Origin: CALIBK01 sp037444165
Lineage (GTDB): Bacteria; Desulfobacterota; BSN033; UBA1163
Direction: 5' to 3'
DNA: 35,366 bases
NCBI GenBank assembly: GCA_037444165.1
Contig: JBBIMX010000022.1
Coordinates: forward strand, 1 to 35,366
Under the pieces are notes generated by a model, which saw only the letters and a program-made list of their open reading frames with translations, did no database searches and was not told where the DNA came from. Every line of letters starts with the position of its first letter. The stretch's first letter is position 1. The translations under genes were made by a program, and so were the position numbers. Of the stretch, positions 8,243-15,584 are shown in pieces.

Positions 8243-8623
8243 CTATTCCTCCCCCCTTTCCTTTAAAGCCTTCTTTAATTTTTCAAGATGATCCTCCCTG
8301 GGTGGGCAGAAAATATCAATGCCTTTAAAACCCGTTTTTGTTTCTCCCCCATGCATCACATTGGGTGGATGGATACATATATCTCCTGGTTTCATTAAAA
8401 ACCTCTCTTCTCCACAGATATGATCCTCTTCGCCCTCGAGCAGGATGAGGATTTGTTCTGATGGGTGACTATGAAGAGGGAAGACACACCCGGGAGGATT
8501 TTCTATAAAACTGATCAACACATTCTGACCTGCCACCATATGGCTCTTGGATTGTTCGGTAAGCATGACCACTGGAAGATCCTCGATCCGATGAAAATAC
8601 TTTGATTTTTTCTTCTCCGTCAT
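8243..8623 (-). CDS. KdgF-like cupin (unsaturated uronate linearisation)
   Basis: 126 aa, a single-domain cupin. The metal site is visible as GCVFPLHSHPSEQ (His51, His53, Gln57 in the third-ligand position) and the second motif PGDICIHPPNVMHGG. The C-terminal CPPREDHLEKL resembles KdgF, which opens 4,5-unsaturated monouronates from pectin or alginate breakdown to the linear keto form. KduI-like and KduD-like genes directly upstream supply the next two steps, which supports this reading; by sequence alone it could be another small cupin. AAAGGAGGT precedes the ATG. Confidence 0.7.
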   Translation of the reverse strand: MTEKKKSKYFHRIEDLPVVMLTEQSKSHMVAGQNVLISFIENPPGCVFPLHSHPSEQILILLEGEEDHICGEERFLMKPGDICIHPPNVMHGGETKTGFKGIDIFCPPREDHLEKLKKALKERGEE

Positions 8624-8649
8624 AAAAACCTCCTTTCCTTCATTTTTGA

Positions 8650-9438
8650 TTAAAAGAGTTTGAATCGGCCATCAAATTCTGGCTGAACCGTTACTTTTGC
8701 AAAAACACGATCCTTCTCTTCCTGGATAGCCGCCATCATCCATAGAAACCCAAGGGTTGTTCCAGGAGTGGCAACGTTATAGTGATACCCTTTTTTAATG
8801 GCTACCGCATCTCCTTCCCAAACGGGGACGACTAGGTCCATGTTTCTGTAGTCTGTATAATTCAGGTGTATTCCAAAATTGGGGTGAGGCATATCAATGT
8901 AGAGATAGATCTCCTCTTTGGCTTCCGAATGGTCATGAGGAGGCCAACTGGTCCAATTCCCGTCTTTACTAAAAGTCACCCCAGCCAAAATTCGTGAGGC
9001 ATGAACATTCTTCTCACCAATTAGGGTATGCAGGTCCCTGGCATAGGGTTCAAAACCGGCCTTTTTGACAAGATCCGGATCCTTGAGTATTTCCTCAAAT
9101 CTCACCACCTGAACAGGGTATCTTTTGCTCGAGGGAGCGGCACATTCAGCCAGATCGAATCGGCCGTTTGAAACAACCCGACAATGCTTCTCAATGGGCA
9201 AATATAAAGCATCATATTTTTTGAGGGGATAAACTTTATCCTCCACTTGAATCGCTCCCTCGCCTTTCAAGCAGATGAAGCCAATTTCCTCATCCTGGGA
9301 ATCGATCTCCAAACTTTCTCCTTCTTCCAGAATAATTCGGCCGAATCGAAGAAATTGAAGATCGGTGTTATATTGATGAATAATTCTTTTTCTCCCCCGA
9401 ATTCGATGAGTTCCTCGAAATAACCATACATTCGCCAT
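8650..9438 (-). CDS. KduI/IolB-family uronate isomerase
   Basis: 262 aa, a double beta-barrel of the KduI/IolB family. The metal ligands appear in the second barrel as WPPHDHSEAKEE (His168, His170, a following Glu) and KKGYHYNV (His219). KduI converts 5-keto-4-deoxyuronate to 2,5-diketo-3-deoxygluconate; IolB isomerises 5-deoxyglucuronate in inositol breakdown. The motif sits between the two subfamilies. Neighbouring KduD-like and KdgF-like genes argue for the KduI reaction; no other iol catabolic gene is present. AAGGAGGT lies four nt before the ATG. Confidence 0.78.
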   Translation of the reverse strand: MANVWLFRGTHRIRGRKRIIHQYNTDLQFLRFGRIILEEGESLEIDSQDEEIGFICLKGEGAIQVEDKVYPLKKYDALYLPIEKHCRVVSNGRFDLAECAAPSSKRYPVQVVRFEEILKDPDLVKKAGFEPYARDLHTLIGEKNVHASRILAGVTFSKDGNWTSWPPHDHSEAKEEIYLYIDMPHPNFGIHLNYTDYRNMDLVVPVWEGDAVAIKKGYHYNVATPGTTLGFLWMMAAIQEEKDRVFAKVTVQPEFDGRFKLF

Positions 9439-9481
9439 ATCGACCTCCTTATTTGCAAAAATTTTTAACCCTCAACATTCT

Positions 9482-10249
9482 TTACATACTGAGCCAGCCA
9501 CCATCGACAAAAATCGTCTGTCCCGTAATATAGTCAGAGGCATCAGAGGCTAAAAAAACTGCTGCCCCCATGAGATCCTCAGGCTCAGCCCATCGACCCA
9601 AAGGAATTCTTCCTAAGATCTCAGCATATCGCTCTTTATCCTCTCGAAGGGGTTGGGTGAGTTCGGTCTTTACCCATCCTGGTCCAATGGCATTGACCAA
9701 GATATTATACTTTGCCCAATCATTGGCCATGGTTTTGGTGACCTGTGACAATCCTCCTTTACTTGCCGCATAGGCCGGTACCCTTTTTCCCCCTTGAACG
9801 GCAATGAGGGATGAGGTATTGATAATCTTTCCTTTTCTCTTTTGAGAGATCATCACTCTCGCGACACTCTGTGCAAGAAAAAAAGGTCCTTTTAAATTAA
9901 TTTGAATCACTTCATCCCAATCCTTCTCGGTAAATTCTTCGGAGGGGGCACGTCGAATAATCCCTGCATTATTGAATAGAAAATCAATCTTTCCAAATGC
10001 TTTTAAGGTTTGATCGACCACTCTTCGGATATCTTCCATGTTTGACACATCTGCTGAGAGCGGAATGACGGGACCACCCCATTTCCTTAATTCGTTTGCT
10101 GTCCTCTCTAAACGTTCTTTATTTCGTCCCACAATGACAATCTCGGCTCCGGCCTGCACCACAGCGATTGAAATAGCCTTTCCGATGCCTGATCCTCCTC
10201 CAGTTACAATCCCACTCTTTCCTTTCAAACTAAATTTTTCAAGGATCAT
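9482..10249 (-). CDS. kduD: KduD-like short-chain dehydrogenase
   Basis: 255 aa, a classical SDR. The cofactor motif is TGGGSGIG (residues 16-23), then NNAG (93-96), and the catalytic set Ser146/147, Tyr160 and Lys164 in NTSSLIAVQGGKRVPAY followed by AASK. FNNAGIIRR, VQGGKRVPAYAASKGG, ANDWAKYNILVNAIGPG and the FVDGGWLSM end closely match 2-dehydro-3-deoxy-D-gluconate 5-dehydrogenase (KduD). That enzyme reduces 2,5-diketo-3-deoxygluconate to KDG. It lies between the KduI-like gene and tctA of the same operon. The related gluconate 5-dehydrogenase activity cannot be excluded. Confidence 0.85.
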   Translation of the reverse strand: MILEKFSLKGKSGIVTGGGSGIGKAISIAVVQAGAEIVIVGRNKERLERTANELRKWGGPVIPLSADVSNMEDIRRVVDQTLKAFGKIDFLFNNAGIIRRAPSEEFTEKDWDEVIQINLKGPFFLAQSVARVMISQKRKGKIINTSSLIAVQGGKRVPAYAASKGGLSQVTKTMANDWAKYNILVNAIGPGWVKTELTQPLREDKERYAEILGRIPLGRWAEPEDLMGAAVFLASDASDYITGQTIFVDGGWLSM

Positions 10250-10295
10250 CTCTTCCCCCTTGTTAAATTTTTATTTCCAACCTCTTTTTGGCCAT

Positions 10296-11810
10296 TTATT
10301 TTCTTTCCACTGAAATCCTCTTTTCTTCCTTCTCCATTGCCTTCTTGATCCGATAGTAAGAGGTAATCATCACAAATATCCCAATAATAATAAATGCCGC
10401 GCTAATGGGCCTCGTAATAAAGATGGATGGATTACCATGAGAAATGATTAAAGACCTTCTTAAATTTTGTTCTACCATGGGACCAAGGATGAGAGCCAGA
10501 AGAATAGGAGAACCTGGAAATCCATAATAGTTCATAAAATAAGCAATGACCCCGATAATCAACGAGACTCCCACATCGAAAAAGCTAAATCTCATGGCAT
10601 AAGAACCGACTACACAAAGAAAGAAAATGATGGGGGTCATGATCCGCCGATCGATATTGATAATCCTTGCAAAAAATCTCATCCCCCCTAATCCCACCCC
10701 TAACATGACAAATTGGGCTAAAATCATCCCAGCAAAGATAGGATAAACCACCCCTGGATGATCCTTAATCAATAGGGGTCCGGGCTGAAATCCGTGAATC
10801 GTAAGGGCTCCCATGAGCACCGCAGTGACGGCATCCCCTGGAACTCCTAAGGTTAACATTGGAATCATAGCGCCCCCTGTGGCCCCATTGTTACCTGCTT
10901 CGGGTGCCGCGACCCCTTCGAGAATTCCCGTACCAAATTTCTCAGGGTTTTTGGATGATCTCCTGGCTTCCCCATAAGAGACAAAAGCGGCAATATCACA
11001 CCCCGTTCCGGGAACAGCACCGATGAATGTACCGATGAGAGCTGATTTCACCATGGTCTTAAATACACTCTTAATCTCGTTTAATTTTGGAATAATATGT
11101 TTCAACTCTGATTTTACGGTAGGAAGAACAAGAATTTTTTCAATCCCCTGGAAAACCTGCGAATAACCAAAAAGCCCTATAAGGGCTGGGATGAAGGTGA
11201 TGCCTCCAAGAAGTTCTGTGGATCCAAAGGTAAGCCGTGGACAACCTGAGAGAGGATCATAGCCAATCATCGTTATCATCAAACCAAATATACCAGAGAT
11301 CAGACCTTTCAGGATGGACTTTCCAGAAATGGTAATAATAATGCCAAGGCCAAAAAAGGCTAAAGCAAAAAACTCGGGAGGGCCGAACTTCAATGCAATC
11401 TTTGCAAGTTGAGGAGAACAGAAGGTCATGATCAGTGCTCCAAAGGTTCCACCAAAAAAAGAGGCAAGGGTAGCCATTCCGATAGCCTTGCCTGCCAAAC
11501 CTTTTTTACCCATTTCATACCCATCCAATATGGTCGCTGCAGCAGAGGGAGTCCCTGGAATACCAATTAAGATGGCCGAAATCGATCCTCCATAAATTCC
11601 TCCACAAAAAAGGCCGACGAGCATGATCAATCCTTGAACCGGTTCCAATCTATAAGTAAAAGGGATGAGAAGGGCCACTCCCATGGTCGCGGTGAGCCCA
11701 GGTAAGGCCCCCACTATGATGCCCGCTGTAACCCCAATAAAAACGAAGAAGAAATTGACCGGATTGAGAAGGACTTTGCTAAACGCCTCCAGGAGGATAT
11801 CCAATTGCAT
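10296..11810 (-). CDS. tctA: TctA-family large permease subunit, second system
   Basis: 504 aa. This is the large membrane subunit of the second tripartite tricarboxylate transporter. Motifs are GALPGLTATMGVALLIPFTY near the N-terminus, GAVPGTGCDIAAF in the middle and GVPGDAVTAVLMGAL. GGAAGGGAG five nt before the ATG gives a clear start, unlike the plus-strand tctA. It follows tctB by 17 nt and precedes the kduD-like gene by 46 nt. This embeds the transporter in the uronate operon and suggests a sugar acid rather than citrate as substrate. Confidence 0.94.
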   Translation of the reverse strand: MQLDILLEAFSKVLLNPVNFFFVFIGVTAGIIVGALPGLTATMGVALLIPFTYRLEPVQGLIMLVGLFCGGIYGGSISAILIGIPGTPSAAATILDGYEMGKKGLAGKAIGMATLASFFGGTFGALIMTFCSPQLAKIALKFGPPEFFALAFFGLGIIITISGKSILKGLISGIFGLMITMIGYDPLSGCPRLTFGSTELLGGITFIPALIGLFGYSQVFQGIEKILVLPTVKSELKHIIPKLNEIKSVFKTMVKSALIGTFIGAVPGTGCDIAAFVSYGEARRSSKNPEKFGTGILEGVAAPEAGNNGATGGAMIPMLTLGVPGDAVTAVLMGALTIHGFQPGPLLIKDHPGVVYPIFAGMILAQFVMLGVGLGGMRFFARIINIDRRIMTPIIFFLCVVGSYAMRFSFFDVGVSLIIGVIAYFMNYYGFPGSPILLALILGPMVEQNLRRSLIISHGNPSIFITRPISAAFIIIGIFVMITSYYRIKKAMEKEEKRISVERK

Positions 11811-11827
11811 TTAAACTCCCTTCCAAT

Positions 11828-12277
11828 TTAAAAAAACACTCCTTCTGGTAGTGGAATAATTAAAAAATATTTAAATATCGTCCACACGACGATGGAGGTA
11901 ATAAGAGAACTCAATATCCTAATGATAATCCCCCTCTGTTTTAAGAAGCTCATGAGAATAAATAGGAATATAAATGTAGCGCTTGCAAAACCCAATATTT
12001 TCATCAGGAAAAGATAACCTATGCAAATTCCAATGGATATAAGCATTCGAATAAAACCTCTCGGATCAATCGTCTCTGTTTTTTTTAGTGAATTTCCAGC
12101 TAAAGCGTTAAGGATGAGAGCGAGGCCCAGGATCATCATGACCACAGAAAGAACCCTTGGGAAAAAGTCAGGCCCATAAAAGTAGACCTCTACAGGACGG
12201 TATCTTCCCACGTACCAGAAGATCCATATGCACAAGAAGAGTAATCCTATTCCTACCCCGATATCTGCTTTCTTCAT
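11828..12277 (-). CDS. tctB: TctB-family small permease subunit, second system
   Basis: 149 aa, four predicted helices, with the family motif GPDFFPRVLS after helix 1. It forms the permease with the downstream TctA. An AAGGA element lies about 12 nt before the ATG. The 65-nt gap from tctC contains a GC-rich hairpin. Confidence 0.87.
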   Translation of the reverse strand: MKKADIGVGIGLLFLCIWIFWYVGRYRPVEVYFYGPDFFPRVLSVVMMILGLALILNALAGNSLKKTETIDPRGFIRMLISIGICIGYLFLMKILGFASATFIFLFILMSFLKQRGIIIRILSSLITSIVVWTIFKYFLIIPLPEGVFF

Positions 12278-12300
12278 CTTTTCAAATCCTTATAACAACT

Positions 12301-12337
12301 GAGAGGGGAGAGTGAGAAATTGACGCTCCCCCCTCTC
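12301..12337 (-). terminator. intercistronic hairpin after second tctC
   Basis: GAGAGGGG (12301-12308) pairs with CCCCTCTC (12330-12337), and the stem can extend through a small bulge. On the transcribed strand it is followed by AGTTGTTAT. It sits between tctC and tctB, as in the plus-strand tct operon. Confidence 0.55.
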
Positions 12338-12342
12338 TCCAA

Positions 12343-13320
12343 TCATTTCTTCTCTTTTAACAATCCCACACTCTCTAAAGCGGGCCTGAGCGTCTCTTCC
12401 ATCTCTTTTAGGAATTCCTCAAATCCTTTAGGATCACGATACACCAGAGGTAATCCGAGATCATAAGCCAGTTTTTTGAATTCTGGATCCTCGAAGCATT
12501 TTTTAAATCCATCGATGAGGATCTGCATCCTATCTGGAGGAACTCCTTTGGGAGCTGCAAGACCTCTCCAGTCAAAGATGATTTTTGGATTTGGATATCC
12601 AGCTTCGGCAATCGTTGGGACATCCGGAAAGAGCCAGTGTCTCTTAAAATCATTTACCGCAAGAATCCTCACTTGACCTGCTCGATACAGGGAAAGTAAT
12701 TCATCGATCCCGGTGGTGGCTACAGCAATATGTCCACCTACAAGGGCTGTCCGCGTCGGCGCGGCACCATCAAAAGGAACAAAGTTAAATTTAACCCCTT
12801 CGCGAACAGCAATGGAAGCTAAGGCCAAGTGCCAACCTCCTCCTGCCCCACTGTGTCCAGCTGTGACCACACCCGGATTGGCTTTTGCATAATCCATCAA
12901 CTCTTTCAGGGTCTTAAACTTTGAATTGGCCGCGACGGAAATGGCTGCAGGGCTTTGATTGAGAAGTTGAATCAACCCAAAATCTCGATATGAGAGGTCC
13001 GAAAGCCCCATCATCCGATAGGTACTGAGCTGAAAGGTGATAAGGCCTGCGGTGTAGCCATCAGGAACAGCGGTAGCCACTGCTCCCATTCCAACCGCCC
13101 CCATTCCTCCTGTTTTATTCACTACATTCACATTGACCCCAAAATAGTTTTTTGCATTTTTTACAAGCGCTCTTGCGATCGTATCCGTTCCTCCTCCCGC
13201 GGCCCATGGAACAATAAGGGTGATGTCTTTGGCTGGAAACTTTTGGGTGAGCCCCACGGAAGAGGTTAGAAGAATGAAAGAGGTAATAACAAAAAATAGA
13301 AAACCGATTTTCTTCCACAT
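12343..13320 (-). CDS. tctC: TctC-family periplasmic binding protein, second system
   Basis: 325 aa. This is the binding protein of the second TTT transporter. A Sec signal peptide covers about residues 1-25. Family motifs are VPWAAGGGTDTIARAL, VVNKTGGMGAVG, AVPDGYTAGL and WLFPDVPTIAEAG. GAGGAGGG upstream supports the ATG. It is 148 nt downstream of the iclR gene and leads the transporter-catabolic part of the operon. Divergence from the plus-strand TctC throughout indicates an old paralogue rather than a recent duplication. Confidence 0.93.
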   Translation of the reverse strand: MWKKIGFLFFVITSFILLTSSVGLTQKFPAKDITLIVPWAAGGGTDTIARALVKNAKNYFGVNVNVVNKTGGMGAVGMGAVATAVPDGYTAGLITFQLSTYRMMGLSDLSYRDFGLIQLLNQSPAAISVAANSKFKTLKELMDYAKANPGVVTAGHSGAGGGWHLALASIAVREGVKFNFVPFDGAAPTRTALVGGHIAVATTGIDELLSLYRAGQVRILAVNDFKRHWLFPDVPTIAEAGYPNPKIIFDWRGLAAPKGVPPDRMQILIDGFKKCFEDPEFKKLAYDLGLPLVYRDPKGFEEFLKEMEETLRPALESVGLLKEKK

Positions 13321-13468
13321 TTCATATCCCTCCTCTCTTTAAAAAATATTATTGGATCTCTCAACTAAACCTTTTTCCCTCCTTTATTCCTTGGATCACC
13401 CCCTTTCAAAAAATTCTTTGATGACGATAAAATGGGAACCTCACTCTCCTTCCTTTTTAGAATTAGAT

Positions 13469-14260
13469 TCAGAAAAGGTCCCCTTCCTTATAACCTATCC
13501 TCTGAGAGATCAATTTGGCCGATTCCACCACCTGATTAATAAAATCTTTCTCCTGAGGAACACCGATCTTCCTCTGGGGACCGGAGATACTCAGAGCCGC
13601 TATCGCATTCCCTAAATGATCCCGAATGGGAGCCGCGATACATTCAACCCCTTCCTCATATTCCCTTCGATCCAGTGAATATCCGCATTTTCGAATCTCC
13701 TCGAGTTCTTTTAATAGTCTTTTTTTGGAGGTGATCGTATTGGATGTAAAAGGCTTCAATTTTAGCTCCTTGAGAATCTTCAACTGGCTCTCCTTAGGCT
13801 GATGGGCTAATAAGACCTTCCCTAATGCGGTACAATAAAGCGGGGCTCTTTGTCCGATTTTAGAGATGACCCCTAAGGTTCGAGGGGAATCCGCTTTATC
13901 GATGTACACGATTTCTGTTTGACTGAGAACAGCAAGGTGGACCGTCTCTTGGACCCTTGAAGCCAAATCAACCATGATGGGTTTAGAAACCTTGACAAAA
14001 TCTCGTTGACTCAAAAAGGCATTTCCCAATTCAAAAACACCCATCCCTAACCCGTATTGCCCTGTTTTTTCATCCCTTTCAATAAATCCACATCTTTCTA
14101 AGGAGAGGAGGATACGATAGGTCGTACTCCGATCTAAACGGAGTTCCCGAGCCAGCTCACTAAGTTTGAAATAAGTTTTCTCTTTGGAAAGATGCCTCAG
14201 GAGGTTACACGCTCGAATAATAGAATTGATTAAGTATCGATCAGTCAGATGATCAGTCAT
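13469..14260 (-). CDS. IclR-family regulator (KdgR-like role)
   Basis: 263 aa. An N-terminal winged helix-turn-helix (about residues 10-75, with LSELARELRLDRSTTYRIL) is followed by the IclR effector domain with TALGKVLLA, GYSLDRREYEEGVECIAAP and AALSISGP. IclR-family KdgR regulates pectin and uronate catabolism, so its position at the head of the kdgF-kduI-kduD-transporter run suggests the same role. No Shine-Dalgarno sequence precedes the ATG. The promoter -10 box ends 36 nt upstream, and two direct repeats cover the short leader, so autoregulation is likely. Effector and operators are unproven. Confidence 0.88.
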   Translation of the reverse strand: MTDHLTDRYLINSIIRACNLLRHLSKEKTYFKLSELARELRLDRSTTYRILLSLERCGFIERDEKTGQYGLGMGVFELGNAFLSQRDFVKVSKPIMVDLASRVQETVHLAVLSQTEIVYIDKADSPRTLGVISKIGQRAPLYCTALGKVLLAHQPKESQLKILKELKLKPFTSNTITSKKRLLKELEEIRKCGYSLDRREYEEGVECIAAPIRDHLGNAIAALSISGPQRKIGVPQEKDFINQVVESAKLISQRIGYKEGDLF

Positions 14261-14297
14261 TTTAATATTACAACAATTTTTTTATTATTAAAACAAT
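14260..14297 (-). promoter_or_regulatory. tandem direct repeat, candidate operator of iclR
   Basis: On the plus strand TTTTAATATTACAACAAT (14260-14277) and TTTTATTATTAAAACAAT (14280-14297) match at 16 of 18 positions with a 20-bp period, about two helical turns. They cover the predicted transcription start and the whole leader of iclR, a natural place for an autorepressor site. Confidence 0.5.
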
Positions 14298-14325
14298 CTA
14301 TAATCCAATCTAAAAGGTTTGTCAA
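14297..14325 (-). promoter_or_regulatory. sigma-70-type promoter of iclR operon
   Basis: On the minus strand TTGACA (14325-14320), a 17-nt spacer and TATAGA (14302-14297) form a strong promoter. Transcription would start near 14290. Confidence 0.7.
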
Positions 14326-14345
14326 TAGAAAATTTTTGTTATAAA
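14319..14345 (+). promoter_or_regulatory. candidate divergent promoter for the LysW-like gene
   Basis: TTGTCA (14319-14324) and TATAAA (14340-14345) are separated by 15 nt, shorter than ideal. The -35 box overlaps the -35 box of the iclR promoter on the other strand, so the two would compete. Repeat family A copy 2 would then lie in the leader of this transcript. Confidence 0.4.
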
Positions 14346-14373
14346 ATTATGTTAAATTGGTTTGGATTTTGTC

Positions 14374-14446
14374 ATCCCTTACTCAGAATCGGGGAATAAG
14401 CCCGAGAGGGGTGATAGGGGTTCTATAGGTTTCGGAAATACTCTTT
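14374..14446 (+). repeat. intergenic repeat family A, copy 2
   Basis: Counterpart of 5106-5177. It keeps ATCCCTTACTCAGA, the TCGGG/CCCGA stem, TTCTAT and AAATACTC. The second stem is retained mostly through G-T wobble pairs (AGGGGTGAT with AATACTCTT). It lies just upstream of the LysW-like gene. Confidence 0.8.
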
Positions 14447-14474
14447 GAGAGAGGATATTATTAAAGGAGAAAAA

Positions 14475-14633
14475 ATGGCAAAAGACATGGTCTGTCCGAT
14501 CTGTGATGCGGATATTCCCATGGAGGGAGATGAGAAACCGGGCGACCTCATCCTCTGTTCTTACTGTAAAGTGACCTTCAAACTCCTCAAAAGGAAAGAT
14601 AAATGGGTTCTCGTAGAAGATTTTGAAGAGTAG
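14475..14633 (+). CDS. LysW-like zinc-ribbon mini-protein
   Basis: 52 aa. Four cysteines in two CxxC pairs (Cys7/Cys10 in CPICDADI and Cys28/Cys31 in CSYC) form a zinc ribbon. The acidic C-terminus EDFEE resembles the EDWGE end of LysW, the amino-group carrier protein whose terminal glutamate is modified during lysine or arginine synthesis. No lysX, lysZ or other carrier-pathway gene is nearby, so its client is unknown. AAAGGAG five nt before the ATG makes this start much better than an in-frame TTG at 14445. It could also be a plain zinc-ribbon protein. A phosphoesterase gene follows 28 nt downstream. Confidence 0.7.
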   Translation: MAKDMVCPICDADIPMEGDEKPGDLILCSYCKVTFKLLKRKDKWVLVEDFEE

Positions 14634-14661
14634 CTCCATTCTCTTTCCGTATTTAAGAAGA

Positions 14662-15525
14662 ATGAAAATTTTATTTACCTCAGACCTTCACGGAGATCTC
14701 TCTCTATTTGAACAACTCCTCGTGTTTATTCGAATCCATTCACCCGAAATCATTCTCTTGGGAGGGGATCTTCTTCCTTCCTTTCCCCCCACCAAACGCT
14801 ATGAAGATTTGATTTCGCATCAAAAAGCTTTCATGAAACATTTCCTTCTTCCTTTCTTTGAAAAGATAAAAGAGGTAACCCCAATCGTCCGGCTCTTTTC
14901 TATCCCTGGCAATTGGGACCTCGCCTATCCCGATCTCTTCCGAGAACCGATAGAAGATTGGATCGATCTGAGTGGTAAAAAATATCTATTCGAAAATGGT
15001 TACGAAATCATTGGATATCCTTTCGTTCCTCCGACCCCTTTTCGACCCAAGAACTATGAAAAAAGAGATGATGAACAATCACCCTGGCCTCCCCAAAAAA
15101 TTCCTTCCTATCTTAGAATTTCAGACCAGGATGACGATCTTATCCCGATCGATCCCTATCTCTTTCTAAACACCCAAGAAACCATAAAAGGAGATTTAAA
15201 AAATCTTCCCGAACCCACCTCTCCACAAAAAACCCTTTATCTTACCCACTCTCCCCCTTTTGGAACCTGTCTCGACCAGACAAGAGGCGGAGAATTTGCA
15301 GGAAGTCGATCCATTCGTGCCTTTATTGAAAAGACCCAGCCCATTCTGACCCTTCATGGTCATATCCATGAATCTCCTGAAATATCAGGTGCCTATATGG
15401 AAAAAATTGGGAAAACGATCGCCATTAATCCAGGGCAATTTACCTCTCCCGATCTCCAAATGGTGACCTTTGAACTCGAAGACATTGAACGAACCCTCTT
15501 CCATAACTTTTTCTCTAAAACTTAA
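14662..15525 (+). CDS. calcineurin-like metallophosphoesterase
   Basis: 287 aa. Metal-site motifs occur in order: SDLHGD (Asp8, His10), GGDLLP (Asp36), GNWD (residues 83-86), LTHSPP and LHGHIHES, then INPGQF. These define the calcineurin-like phosphoesterase fold with a two-metal centre. The GNHD motif is GNWD here, so tryptophan replaces the usual histidine that assists the leaving group. The substrate is unknown. The ATG at 14662 starts directly with the first beta strand MKILFTSDLH and follows AAGAAG; the upstream in-frame extension has no support. It is probably cotranscribed with the LysW-like gene. Confidence 0.88.
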   Translation: MKILFTSDLHGDLSLFEQLLVFIRIHSPEIILLGGDLLPSFPPTKRYEDLISHQKAFMKHFLLPFFEKIKEVTPIVRLFSIPGNWDLAYPDLFREPIEDWIDLSGKKYLFENGYEIIGYPFVPPTPFRPKNYEKRDDEQSPWPPQKIPSYLRISDQDDDLIPIDPYLFLNTQETIKGDLKNLPEPTSPQKTLYLTHSPPFGTCLDQTRGGEFAGSRSIRAFIEKTQPILTLHGHIHESPEISGAYMEKIGKTIAINPGQFTSPDLQMVTFELEDIERTLFHNFFSKT

Positions 15526-15549
15526 TAGGAAAAATTTTTTCTTATTTAT

Positions 15550-15578
15550 TTGACAATCTAAACAAGAAATACCATAAT
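15550..15578 (+). promoter_or_regulatory. strong promoter of the csp leader
   Basis: TTGACA (15550-15555), 17-nt spacer, CATAAT (15573-15578, five of six consensus positions). The predicted start near 15585 makes the RNA begin with GTAAGTTGTA, which is complementary to 15680-15689. Confidence 0.75.
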
Positions 15579-15584
15579 GATTTT

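Noticed and set aside
8650..9438. Reading the KduI/IolB protein as IolB of inositol breakdown, linked to ino1
   Set aside because: ino1 lies 16 kb away and makes inositol, and no other iol gene is present, while KduD-like and KdgF-like genes are adjacent.
14281..14310. KdgR-type palindromic box upstream of iclR
   Set aside because: The region is AT-rich with direct repeats, not the inverted symmetry expected for a KdgR site.
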